Below, one piece after another: positions 34,743 to 42,719 of a DNA stretch of 64,000 bases; the stretch's first letter is position 1, and every line of letters starts with the position of its first letter. The translations under genes were made by a program, and so were the position numbers. The notes beneath the pieces are model-generated. The model did not search any database. It was not told the origin of the DNA and saw nothing but the letters and a program-made list of their open reading frames with translations. The stretch comes from Alkalispirochaeta americana (lineage in GTDB: Bacteria > Spirochaetota > Spirochaetia > DSM-27196 > Alkalispirochaetaceae): assembly GCF_900156105.1 (NCBI RefSeq), contig NZ_FTMS01000003.1, positions 1-64,000 of the forward strand. The letters are read 5' to 3'.

Positions 34743-36155
34743 ATGATGCGATCATTGTATTCAGGCGTTTCGGGCCTGCAAAATCATCAGACGCGAATGG
34801 ATGTGATTGGAAACAACATATCCAACGTAAACACCACGGGGTTCAAACGCGGAAGGGTCAACTTTCAGGACATGATCTCCCAGATGATGCAGGGGCCCGC
34901 CCGGCCGGGAGAGCGAGTGGGAGGCGTCAACCCCCAGCAGGTAGGGCTTGGCATGCAGGTGGCTACCATCGATACCCTCCATACCCAGGGATCGCTCCAG
35001 ACCACGGGAGTCAAGAGTGATCTGGCCATCCAGGGAGAGGGCTTCTTCATGCTTCGTGCCGGCGACGAAAACTACTACACCCGGGCCGGGGCCTTCGGGC
35101 TCGATGCCCAGGGTAACCTGGTGAACCCCGCCAGCGGAATGCGGGTCCAGGGCTGGCAGGCCCAGACGGTAGACGGCCAGACCATGGTGAACACCTCGGC
35201 CCGCGTGGAGGATCTGGTGATTCCCGTGGGGAGCAAGGACCCGGCCCAGGCAACCTCCCAGGTCTTTCTGGCCTCAAACCTGAACAAGAACACCCCCTTG
35301 ATTCCCGAAGATGCAACGGATGCCCAGATTCTTGATGGAACCTGGACCGCCGAGTACGACATTTACGATTCCTTCGGCAATACCCACACCCTGCGGATCG
35401 ACTTCACCCGAAACCCCGATGCAGAGAATCAGTGGATCGCCACGACAACCCTGGGGCCGGAAGGCGACGAGGTTATCCCCCAGCAGCTCTCGGTGGGCGG
35501 TGTCGATAGCGTTGATGGAGCAACTTTTATTATCGAGTTTTCCAACGACGGAACGTTGCAGTCGGTGCAGAACGCCGAGGGCGGGCTCATGAACGACGAT
35601 GATCTGGGAGTCCAGGTGACCTTCGAGGTTCCGCGCAGCAGCATCCCCCTGGATCCCGAGACGGGCCTCCCTGTGGATGAGGTGCAGCTTCAGACCTTTG
35701 ACCTCAACTTGGGCAGGGCCGGGGCTTTCGTGGACAGTATGACCCAGTACGCTTCGGAAAGCTCTACCAAGGTATTTAACCAGAATGGCTTCACCATGGG
35801 CTACCTGGAAGATTACCGGATCGATCAGAGCGGGATCATCACCGGAATTTATTCCAACGGGAACAACCGCTCCCTGGGTCAGGTGGCCCTGGCATCCTTC
35901 ACCAACCCCGGAGGGCTGGAGAAGACGGGAGAGACCAACTTCCAGGTTTCCATAAACAGCGGGCTTCCCGATATTGCTCCTGTGGGAGTTGCAGGAAAGG
36001 GAACGGTTATCGCGGGCGCTCTGGAGATGAGCAACGTGGACCTTTCGGAGCAGTTTACCGATATGATCGTTACCCAGCGGGGGTTTCAGGCGAACAGCAA
36101 GACTATCCAGACAGCAGACCAGTTGCTGCAGGAAGTCTTAACACTGAAGCGGTAA
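34743..36155 (+). CDS. flgE: Flagellar hook protein FlgE
   Basis: This 470-residue hook protein has N-terminal MMRSLYSGVSGLQNHQTRMD and VIGNNISNVNTTGFKRGRVN, and C-terminal ALEMSNVDLSEQFTDMIVTQ and NSKTIQTADQLLQEVLTLKR coiled-coil termini. In Treponema denticola hook subunits are joined by a lysinoalanine bond between Lys165 and Cys178. Counting from this ATG, residue 165 is Lys (PVGSK) but residue 178 is Ser (codon TCA at 35274-35276, in VFLASNL). I see no cysteine anywhere in the protein. Numbering matches exactly without gaps. Either the cross-link is absent or it uses serine. Confidence 0.96.
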   Translation: MMRSLYSGVSGLQNHQTRMDVIGNNISNVNTTGFKRGRVNFQDMISQMMQGPARPGERVGGVNPQQVGLGMQVATIDTLHTQGSLQTTGVKSDLAIQGEGFFMLRAGDENYYTRAGAFGLDAQGNLVNPASGMRVQGWQAQTVDGQTMVNTSARVEDLVIPVGSKDPAQATSQVFLASNLNKNTPLIPEDATDAQILDGTWTAEYDIYDSFGNTHTLRIDFTRNPDAENQWIATTTLGPEGDEVIPQQLSVGGVDSVDGATFIIEFSNDGTLQSVQNAEGGLMNDDDLGVQVTFEVPRSSIPLDPETGLPVDEVQLQTFDLNLGRAGAFVDSMTQYASESSTKVFNQNGFTMGYLEDYRIDQSGIITGIYSNGNNRSLGQVALASFTNPGGLEKTGETNFQVSINSGLPDIAPVGVAGKGTVIAGALEMSNVDLSEQFTDMIVTQRGFQANSKTIQTADQLLQEVLTLKR

Positions 36156-36175
36156 AGGGAGTACCCTGATCGGCG

Positions 36176-36373
36176 ATGATTGAACTGACACGACTGGACG
36201 GGCGGGTATTTCACGTAAATCCTCATCACATTGAGTACGTGGAACTGAATCCCGATACCACCCTCGTCATGCTTTCCGGAAAGCGTCTGGTTGTGAGTGA
36301 AGACTACCAGACGCTCTTTCGCCGCATTGTCGAGTACCGGCGCATGATCGGTCTGTTCAAGAACGAGGAGTAG
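36176..36373 (+). CDS. flbD: FlbD family flagellar protein
   Basis: This 65-residue protein reads MIELTRLDGRVFHVNPHHIE, followed by LVMLSGKRLVVSEDY and a basic helix (FRRIVEYRRMIGLFKNEE). This is the small FlbD family found between flgE and motA in spirochaetes, Firmicutes and others. It is not related to the Caulobacter FlbD regulator. Its biochemical role is not established. It lies 20 bases after flgE and 5 before motA. Confidence 0.9.
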   Translation: MIELTRLDGRVFHVNPHHIEYVELNPDTTLVMLSGKRLVVSEDYQTLFRRIVEYRRMIGLFKNEE

Positions 36374-36378
36374 TTCTG

Positions 36379-37164
36379 ATGGATCTGGGAACAATAATTG
36401 GAATTACCACCGGGATAGTTATGGTTTCTGTGGGAATCATTCTCGGTGGTGTGGGGATCGGTCCCTACATAAGCATAGACTCTGTTCTTATTACTCTCCT
36501 GGGATCCTTCGGAGCCATGATGGTGGCGAACCCCCTGAGTCGTATGTTGGGGATCACCAGCTACCTGCGTCATGTCTTTACCGTGACAACCTGGAACGAG
36601 GAGGAGCTGATCAGTCAGCTCGTTTCGTTTTCCGACCGGGCCAGGAAAGAGGGCCTGCTGGCCCTGGAGGACAACCTGGACGCCGTGGAAGACGAGTTCA
36701 TGCGCAAGGGTATCCAGCTGGTGGTGGACGGAACGGATCCGGATATTATCAAGCGTATTCTCTACGCCGATCTGGATCAGCTTCAGGAGCGCCACGCCAC
36801 GGGAATCAAGGTTTTTGACGACTGGTCCAAAATTGCGCCTGCCTTCGGTATGATCGGAACCCTGGTAGGGCTCATAGCCATGCTTGGAAACATCGGTGGT
36901 GATGCCACGGCGATCGGACGGGGTATGCAGACGGCGCTCATTACCACCCTCTACGGGTCATTTTTTGCAAACCTCTTTCTTATTCCCATGAAAAGCAAGC
37001 TGGAAGATCGGGACAAGGAGGAGAGCCGGGTAAAGGAAATCGTCATCGAAGGAGTCCTCTCGATCCAGAGCGGTGATAACCCGAGGATCTTGCTGGAGAA
37101 ACTCGTCTCCTTCCTTCCTCCGAGTCAGCGGCAGGCCGTGCGGAGCGAGAGCGGCGCTGATTGA
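36379..37164 (+). CDS. motA: Flagellar stator protein MotA
   Basis: This 261-residue inner membrane protein has four transmembrane helices: two N-terminal (GIVMVSVGIILGGVGIGPYI and an adjacent stretch) and two late (FGMIGTLVGLIAMLGNIGGD and ITTLYGSFFANLFLIPMKSK). The cytoplasmic loop between has charged residues (RARKEGLLALEDNLD) that interact with FliG. PAFGMIGTLVGLIAML is the conserved pore-lining block with its proline. MotA and MotB form the proton- or sodium-driven stator; which ion is used cannot be decided by eye. Confidence 0.96.
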   Translation: MDLGTIIGITTGIVMVSVGIILGGVGIGPYISIDSVLITLLGSFGAMMVANPLSRMLGITSYLRHVFTVTTWNEEELISQLVSFSDRARKEGLLALEDNLDAVEDEFMRKGIQLVVDGTDPDIIKRILYADLDQLQERHATGIKVFDDWSKIAPAFGMIGTLVGLIAMLGNIGGDATAIGRGMQTALITTLYGSFFANLFLIPMKSKLEDRDKEESRVKEIVIEGVLSIQSGDNPRILLEKLVSFLPPSQRQAVRSESGAD

Positions 37165-37195
37165 TATGCGCAGAAGCAGGTTGATATGCGCAGAA
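37161..37195 (+). repeat. 15-bp direct repeat between motA and motB
   Basis: TTGATATGCGCAGAA occurs at 37161-37175 and again at 37181-37195, a 20-base period. The first copy includes the motA stop codon (TGA 37162-37164). Neither copy codes for anything recognised. It may be a recent duplication that lengthened the intergenic gap, or a binding site pair. Confidence 0.9.
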
Positions 37196-37210
37196 TAGAG
37201 GATAGCTGCC

Positions 37211-37945
37211 ATGGCAGGTGATCGGAAAAAATGCAAGAAATGTCCTCCCGAAGGCGCGCCCGACTATATGCTCACCTACGGAGACATGGTGACGCTGTTG
37301 CTTACCTTCTTCGTGATGCTCCTTACCACTGCCACCATTGATGGCCATCAGTTGCGGCTTATACTGGCCGCCTTTCCCGGTCTGGGAAGCCTCGAGGGAG
37401 GAAACACCCTTGAGGCGGGGCCACTGGCAGAACTTGGTAATACTATAGAATCTCTCCCCTCCATGGAGCGGGGCAGGGCCCTGAGCGAGGCCCGCCGCGA
37501 GGCGATCAGCATTTTTCAGCCCGAGATACAGTCCGAGATGGTGCGTGTCCAGGAAGATGAACGGGGGCTCGTGATATCCCTGGCAGGTGATTCGTTCTTT
37601 GAGACCGCCAGTGCCCGGGTCCGGATCGAGCAAACCCGGGGGATCCTGCAACGTCTCTCTCGTCTTCTCTCTCTGGAAATACTTTCCGAGAGGACTTTTC
37701 GAATAGAAGGTCATACCGATAATATCGCGACTGACCCCAATGGTCCCTGGCCGTCGAACTGGGAGCTCTCCACTGAACGGGCTCTGGCAGTGTTGCGGTA
37801 TCTGGCGGAGTTTGGTGTGGAGGAATCCCAGTTCCAGGTGATGGGGCTTGGTGAACACCGCCCTCTTTACGATAATACAACTGCCGAGGGACGGGCGTAT
37901 AATCGCCGGGTTGATGTTATAATACTTACCGACGGTCACTTGTGA
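37211..37945 (+). CDS. motB: Flagellar stator protein MotB
   Basis: This 244-residue protein has a short cytoplasmic N-terminus, one transmembrane helix (MVTLLLTFFVMLLTTATI) with the ion-carrying Asp25 in LTYGDMVT, then a periplasmic plug and an OmpA/Pal-like peptidoglycan-binding domain (TFRIEGHTDNIATD, LSTERALAVLRYL and NRRVDVIIL). An N-terminal CxxC (KKCKKCPP) precedes the membrane segment. It lies 46 bases after motA. Confidence 0.96.
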   Translation: MAGDRKKCKKCPPEGAPDYMLTYGDMVTLLLTFFVMLLTTATIDGHQLRLILAAFPGLGSLEGGNTLEAGPLAELGNTIESLPSMERGRALSEARREAISIFQPEIQSEMVRVQEDERGLVISLAGDSFFETASARVRIEQTRGILQRLSRLLSLEILSERTFRIEGHTDNIATDPNGPWPSNWELSTERALAVLRYLAEFGVEESQFQVMGLGEHRPLYDNTTAEGRAYNRRVDVIILTDGHL

Positions 37946-37985
37946 TCGTCTGGGGCAGAGTTGTTCTGCTCCGGGAGGATGTGCG

Positions 37986-38546
37986 ATGTCTGATGACTTA
38001 TTTGATCCGGAAGATGAATCGGGCGGTGAAGACAAGCCTGCAGCGGGGAAAAAGAAAATCGGTTTTCTCCCCGCCGTTGTTATTGATATTCTCAAGTGGA
38101 GCGCCATCGTTATTGGTGCCATAGTATTTATCGTAGTGGTGGTGGTAATCACCGTCCGGGCCATGGGCGGAGGTGCCAGGGCAGATACCACACGCCTTCC
38201 CCTGCATAGCGAGTACGAGCGGGGCGGCGCCGAAATGCTGGACTGGTTCAGCCAGATTGGCGATGTCCGGGGCACCACCAGGGATGAGGTGCGGCGAACC
38301 TTTATCGTCACCCCCCACATCGGATATCGCCCCGAGTCGGACGCGACCCTGCAGGAATTAATCCGGCGGGAGATCCAGATTCGTGAGGCGGTTGCGATAT
38401 ACTTTTCTTCCCGGTCTATCCGGGAACTGGAAGGGGTAGAGAACCGCCTGCGGGTAAAACAGGATCTCCGGGAAGAGATCAACAGGATCATGGTGAACCG
38501 GGTCCGCGACGTGGCGTTCAGTCGCTATGAGTTCATCGAGTTCTAG
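37986..38546 (+). CDS. fliL: Flagellar basal body-associated protein FliL
   Basis: This 186-residue single-pass membrane protein has an acidic N-terminus, a strongly hydrophobic helix (SAIVIGAIVFIVVVVVITVR, about 39-59) and a periplasmic stomatin-like domain ending RVRDVAFSRYEFIEF. FliL associates with the stator and, in spirochaetes, aids orientation of periplasmic flagella. The long valine-rich membrane segment is notable. Assignment is by topology and position between motB and fliM. Confidence 0.85.
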   Translation: MSDDLFDPEDESGGEDKPAAGKKKIGFLPAVVIDILKWSAIVIGAIVFIVVVVVITVRAMGGGARADTTRLPLHSEYERGGAEMLDWFSQIGDVRGTTRDEVRRTFIVTPHIGYRPESDATLQELIRREIQIREAVAIYFSSRSIRELEGVENRLRVKQDLREEINRIMVNRVRDVAFSRYEFIEF

Positions 38547-38687
38547 GAGTCTGACGCTCCCGGAGGGGTTTCTCTTTTTGGCAAAAGACGGGGCCTGAAT
38601 GGCTCGTTTGGTCAGAAAGACAGGAGCCGTGCCTTGCAAAAGGCCGAGGGTTATGCAAAAAATGGTATGAAGGGGGCCTGAACCGGT

Positions 38688-39713
38688 ATGAACGAAGTTC
38701 TGTCTCAGGACGAGATAGACCAACTCCTCACAGCGATCTCATCGGGAGATGTGGACACTGATGATTTTTCTCAGCCCACAGAATCGCGGAAGATCAAGAT
38801 CTATGACTTCAAGCGACCCGACAAGTTCTCCAAGGAGCAGATCCGCACTGTCTCGATCATGCATGAAACCTTTGCCCGACTCACAACAACCGCCCTGAGC
38901 GCCCAGTTGCGGAGTCTCGTACAGGTTCACGTGGCAAGTGTGGATCAGCTCACCTACGAGGAGTTCATTCGCTCAATTCCGAACCCCACAACCTTGGGGG
39001 TGATCAATATGGATCCCCTGAAGGGATCGGCAATCCTGGAGATCGACCCGGCAATCACCTTCTCCATCATCGATCGGCTCTTTGGCGGCCAGGGTGAGGG
39101 AACCAAGGTGACCAGAGATCTTACCGATATCGAAACCTCCGTGATGGAGGGAATCATCGTGAGGATTCTCGGAAACATGCGAGAAGCCTGGTCCCAGGTG
39201 ATTGATCTGCGGCCCCGGCTCGGGCAAATCGAAACAAACCCCCAGTTCGCGCAGATCGTGCCGCCCACAGAAATGGTCGTTCTGGTTACGCTTGAGACAA
39301 AGGTCGGTGAGGTTGAGGGGATGATGAACTTCTGTATTCCTTACCTTACCATTGAGCCGATTATCTCCAAGCTTTCGGCTCAGTACTGGTACTCCTCGGT
39401 GCGGCGTGGAGCCACCACGGAGAACCTGAATATCCTGAGGGAACGCCTCTCTACCATTGCGGTTCCCATGGTGGTAGAGATCGGATCCATGGATCTCACC
39501 GTCCGGGACGTCCTTTCCCTGACGGTGGGGGATGTCATTCGCCTCCAGGATTCTCATATTTACGACCATATGGCGCTCCGCGTGGGAGACCGAAAAAAGT
39601 TCTGGTGTAAACCGGGGCAGATCGCAAACAAGCTTGCCGTTCAGGTGACCGGGCGGATCGAGGCGATCGAGACGGAAGAGTTTGAAGAACTCGTGGCGGA
39701 AGAAGGAGAGTAG
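38688..39713 (+). CDS. fliM: Flagellar motor switch protein FliM
   Basis: This 341-residue C-ring protein has the N-terminal CheY-binding peptide LSQDEIDQLLTAISSGDV, then the CheC-like middle domain (VSIMHETFARLTTTALSAQL, LEIDPAITFSIIDRLFGGQG, MVVLVTLETKVGEVEGMMNF) and the C-terminal SpoA domain (LSLTVGDVIRLQDSHIYDHM). It follows a 141-base gap from fliL, the longest inside the motility block so far, that shows no convincing promoter. FliY starts three bases after it. Confidence 0.97.
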   Translation: MNEVLSQDEIDQLLTAISSGDVDTDDFSQPTESRKIKIYDFKRPDKFSKEQIRTVSIMHETFARLTTTALSAQLRSLVQVHVASVDQLTYEEFIRSIPNPTTLGVINMDPLKGSAILEIDPAITFSIIDRLFGGQGEGTKVTRDLTDIETSVMEGIIVRILGNMREAWSQVIDLRPRLGQIETNPQFAQIVPPTEMVVLVTLETKVGEVEGMMNFCIPYLTIEPIISKLSAQYWYSSVRRGATTENLNILRERLSTIAVPMVVEIGSMDLTVRDVLSLTVGDVIRLQDSHIYDHMALRVGDRKKFWCKPGQIANKLAVQVTGRIEAIETEEFEELVAEEGE

Positions 39714-39716
39714 GGA

Positions 39717-40847
39717 ATGAGTGATGGATCCCTGTCCCAGGATGAAATAGATGCACTGTTGGCCGGTACAGGCAACATAGATCTCGGTGAAAGCTCCTCC
39801 GGTGGATCGTCCTCTTCGGGAGGGTCTCTGGAGGGGCTGAAGGCGGCCCTTTCCGAGACGGTGCAGCAGCAACAGTCCAACATGGCCATGATAACCAGTC
39901 AGGACGTCAAAATGAATGCCCCCACGGTGAACTCCGGAGTTCCCAGCGGGTTTAGCGGTCAGGTGGTTCGTATCAGCTACCGCTTGGGCGACGCCGGGGA
40001 TCATGCCTATATCCTCTCTGCGGACGATGCCGTCAAGATCGCTGCCGCCTCGATGGGGCTTGACGGGGTGGAGCTCGACGATGCCTCGCTGAACGCAGTC
40101 CAGGAGGTTTTTGCCCAGGTTTCGGGGCCGGTGATCAATACTCTGAGTGAGAAAACCGGTGCCACCATCATGCCTGAGCCTCCCAAGGCGGAAATCGTAA
40201 CGGCCGATTCCCTTGGGTTGCCCGGTGATCCTGTCTACGCCCGCTACGCCGTCACACTGGGCGATAGTGATTCGGTGGTGATCTACGAAATCTTTGAAAG
40301 CTCCTTTGCCGCCCGTCTTGAGGGCGGCGCCGGTGCTCCCGACATGATGAACGGGGGGATGGGCATGGGCATGAACATGGGGGGCATGTCCTCTCCCGGA
40401 GGCCAGATGGGCCAAATGGGTGGGGGCCAGATGGGCGGAGGCCAAATGGGCGGAGGCCAGATGGGTGGCGGATTTCCTGGTGGAGCCATGCAGCAGCCTC
40501 CGGGCGGAGGAGGAATGTTCGGCTCCGGGGCTAACGTCCAGTCTGTGCAGTTTCCGAATCTCCAGCAAAGCACGGGCATTTCCGAGCACGGTAATATCGG
40601 GTTGCTCATGGACGTCTACATGGAGATGACCGTTGAGCTGGGCCGCACCAAAAAGCTTATTCGTGAAATTCTCGGAATGGGAGAGGGTACCATCATCGAG
40701 CTGGATAAACTGGCTGGAGAGCCCGTAGATATTCTGGTGAACCACAAGCTGATCGCGAAGGGAGAGGTTGTGGTCATCGATGAGAACTTTGGTGTCCGTG
40801 TAACCGAAATCGTATCGCCCATGGAGCGGGTTTCCGATATGACCTGA
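39717..40847 (+). CDS. fliY: Flagellar motor switch protein FliY/FliN
   Basis: This 376-residue switch protein has an N-terminal EIDALLAGTG peptide like that of FliM and a CheC/CheX-like middle domain (SGQVVRISYRLGDAGDHAYI, VQEVFAQVSGPVINTL). A Met/Gly-rich linker (about 205-265, MGQMGGGQMGGG pattern) follows, and then the FliN-type SpoA domain (MDVYMEMTVELGRTKKLIRE, ILVNHKLIAKGEVVVIDENF). The CheC phosphatase motif ExxN reads EVFA, so CheY-phosphate phosphatase activity is doubtful. It is much longer than FliN (about 130 residues), so FliY is the better name. Confidence 0.9.
   Translation: MSDGSLSQDEIDALLAGTGNIDLGESSSGGSSSSGGSLEGLKAALSETVQQQQSNMAMITSQDVKMNAPTVNSGVPSGFSGQVVRISYRLGDAGDHAYILSADDAVKIAAASMGLDGVELDDASLNAVQEVFAQVSGPVINTLSEKTGATIMPEPPKAEIVTADSLGLPGDPVYARYAVTLGDSDSVVIYEIFESSFAARLEGGAGAPDMMNGGMGMGMNMGGMSSPGGQMGQMGGGQMGGGQMGGGQMGGGFPGGAMQQPPGGGGMFGSGANVQSVQFPNLQQSTGISEHGNIGLLMDVYMEMTVELGRTKKLIREILGMGEGTIIELDKLAGEPVDILVNHKLIAKGEVVVIDENFGVRVTEIVSPMERVSDMT
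40401..40469 (+). repeat. 15-bp minisatellite in the FliY linker
   Basis: Near-identical 15-base units GGCCARATGGGYGGM run at 40425-40439, 40440-40454 and 40455-40469, with two shorter relatives upstream from 40401. Each full unit encodes GQMGG in frame. It makes the flexible Met/Gly-rich linker of FliY and could vary in copy number. Confidence 0.88.
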
Positions 40848-40907
40848 GAAGGGCTTTCCCCGCCGGGGCGGCAGACCGGGCAGGGAAAATACAAAGGGAG
40901 GGGAACA

Positions 40908-41612
40908 TTGTTTCAACCACGTGGTGTAGCGGCTCTGGTCGCGGTGGCGCTTGTATGTGCCGCCGTGGCGTTGGTTCCAACACAGAATATTGTTGCACAG
41001 GAACACTCTGAAGCACCGACATCCGGGCAGGAGATTTCCGCGCAGGATGTGCCGGTGATTGATGAAGCGCCTCTTCTCCAGGAGGGACGTGACGAGAGCG
41101 TCTTCCGGTTTCAGGGGGCGCCTGCAGAAGGGGCTGCTGAGGCAGCCGGTGACGGGGGCAATACCAGGGCCTTTGGGATCGGTGATCTCCTTCGCATGGT
41201 GCTGGTCCTGCTTCTGGTCATTGGGGCGGTCTATGGAATCATCTCTTTCCTTCGCCGGAGGGTTCCTCATGTCCGGACCGAGGAGGATTCTCCTCTGCGG
41301 CTTCTGGCCTCGCGGGACTTGGGGACAAACACCTGGCTCTACGCGGTCATGGTCGGCCGGGAGGTGCTTCTCCTGGGCGGCGGAGAGGGATCGCTTCAGC
41401 TTATCTCCCGTGTGGAAGATCAGGAAACAATAGACGAGCTTGTCCTGGCGGGGTCGCAGAAAACGGCAAAAGACGAAACCCCGCCCTCCTTTGGAGTTCT
41501 TCTGGGCCGATTGGCGGGGAACGCCGTTGCTCCCGGCAACGGAACCGCAGCACAACCTCCCCGCTCCTTTCTGGCAGCTCAACAGGAACGGCTGAGAAAG
41601 ATGCGGCGATGA
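40908..41612 (+). CDS. fliO: Flagellar export component FliO (FliZ family)
   Basis: This 234-residue membrane protein starts at TTG with GGAGGGGAAC just upstream. It has a signal-like N-terminus (GVAALVAVALVCAAVALVPT), an acidic periplasmic stretch, a transmembrane helix (LLRMVLVLLLVIGAVYGIIS) and a cytoplasmic FliO domain (LASRDLGTNTWLYAVMVGRE, VLLLGGGEGSLQLISRVEDQ). FliO helps assemble the FliPQR export gate. It overlaps fliP by four bases. Confidence 0.85.
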   Translation: MFQPRGVAALVAVALVCAAVALVPTQNIVAQEHSEAPTSGQEISAQDVPVIDEAPLLQEGRDESVFRFQGAPAEGAAEAAGDGGNTRAFGIGDLLRMVLVLLLVIGAVYGIISFLRRRVPHVRTEEDSPLRLLASRDLGTNTWLYAVMVGREVLLLGGGEGSLQLISRVEDQETIDELVLAGSQKTAKDETPPSFGVLLGRLAGNAVAPGNGTAAQPPRSFLAAQQERLRKMRR

Positions 41613-42454
41613 GACGGCCCTGTTTTCTGGCTGTGGCGGTTCTGTCGCTTCTCCTCCTGTCGACAGCGTTGCCTGTATCGTTGTCGGCCCAATCTGTGCG
41701 AGACCGCGATGTGAATACCCTGGGTGATCCTCTCCTCTCGCCGGCGCCGGGTGAAACAGGGCTGCAAATTCCCTTTCTGGATCTGCAACTTCGTGGACCC
41801 GATGGCGGGGCCGAGGTTGCCTTTTCGCTCCAGCTTCTGCTGATGCTGGCCGTTTTGAGCCTTTCCCCGTCGATCATTATTATCATGACCTGTTTTCTGA
41901 GGATCGCCATCGTCCTGGACTTTGTGAAACGGGCGCTCTCGCTTCAGCAAGTTCCTCCCACCCAGGTTCTCATGGCGATTGCTCTCTTTATGACGGTTTT
42001 TATCATGATGCCTACTCTGACGGAGATCTACGACGACGCCTACGTTCCGCTGAGAGACGGGGAGATTGGTCTGGACACTGCCTACAGTCGCTTTGAAGGA
42101 CCCTTGCGAATCTTCATGTTTCGTCAAATGGAACGGGATACTCGCAGTGTGGAACTTTTTATGCGCATGGCCGATCTGGACCGCCCCGAGACACTCGCTG
42201 ATGTCCCCACCCATGTGCTGATCCCGGCGTTTGTTCTGAACGAGCTCACGGTGGCGTTTAAAATCGGGATACTCCTTTTTATTCCCTTTATCGTGGTTGA
42301 TATGGTGGTTGCTTCAGTGCTCATGTCCATGGGTATGATCATGTTGCCGCCGGTGATGATCTCCATGCCCTTCAAGTTGATTCTTTTCGTGCTGGTTGAT
42401 GGTTGGAATCTGATCATCCAGCAGCTTGTGGTAGGTTTCGGAGGGTTCTCATGA
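41609..42454 (+). CDS. fliP: Flagellar export gate protein FliP
   Basis: This 281-residue protein forms the pentameric export gate core with FliQ and FliR. It has an N-terminal signal peptide (LAVAVLSLLLLSTALPVSLS) and the FliP family blocks LSLSPSIIIIMTCFLRIAIV, LFMTVFIMMPTLTEIYDDAY and VLIPAFVLNELTVAFKIGIL, and ends MPFKLILFVLVDGWNLI. It overlaps fliO and fliQ by four bases each. Confidence 0.97.
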   Translation: MRRPCFLAVAVLSLLLLSTALPVSLSAQSVRDRDVNTLGDPLLSPAPGETGLQIPFLDLQLRGPDGGAEVAFSLQLLLMLAVLSLSPSIIIIMTCFLRIAIVLDFVKRALSLQQVPPTQVLMAIALFMTVFIMMPTLTEIYDDAYVPLRDGEIGLDTAYSRFEGPLRIFMFRQMERDTRSVELFMRMADLDRPETLADVPTHVLIPAFVLNELTVAFKIGILLFIPFIVVDMVVASVLMSMGMIMLPPVMISMPFKLILFVLVDGWNLIIQQLVVGFGGFS

Positions 42455-42714
42455 GTCTCGGCCAGGCGGTTACCATTTTCAGGAGCGGGATTTTTCAGCT
42501 GTTGATTGTAGCTTCGCCCATCCTCCTGATTGCCATGGTGACGGGTTTGATTATCAGCATCCTCCAGGCTACCACAAGCATCCAGGAACAGACCCTCACC
42601 TTCGTGCCCAAGATCGCGGCGATTCTTCTGGCTCTGATCTATTTTGGCCCCTGGATCATGCAAATGCTGATGCAATATACCCTGACGCTGCTGAATCAGA
42701 TCGGGAGCATGTAA
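42451..42714 (+). CDS. fliQ: Flagellar export gate protein FliQ
   Basis: This 87-residue protein has two hydrophobic helices: IFQLLIVASPILLIAMVTGL and VPKIAAILLALIYFGPWIMQ. The conserved loop ISILQATTSIQEQTLTFVPK between them identifies FliQ. The ATG at 42451 overlaps the fliP stop (ATGA); a longer in-phase frame beginning at 42403 runs inside fliP and is not used. It precedes fliR by five bases. Confidence 0.96.
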   Translation: MSLGQAVTIFRSGIFQLLIVASPILLIAMVTGLIISILQATTSIQEQTLTFVPKIAAILLALIYFGPWIMQMLMQYTLTLLNQIGSM

Positions 42715-42719
42715 CCGCT

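Noticed and set aside
38547-38687. A promoter or terminator in the fliL-fliM gap
   Set aside because: A weak CCC-GGAG-GGG stem followed by a T-rich stretch and scattered AT-rich boxes were seen, but the stem has only three pairs and no -35/-10 pair has acceptable spacing.
38973-41582. An 869-codon open frame on the minus strand opposite fliM, fliY and fliO
   Set aside because: It is a mirror of GC-rich codon use in the three real genes. It lacks a ribosome-binding site and family motifs, and all three sense genes have clear identities.
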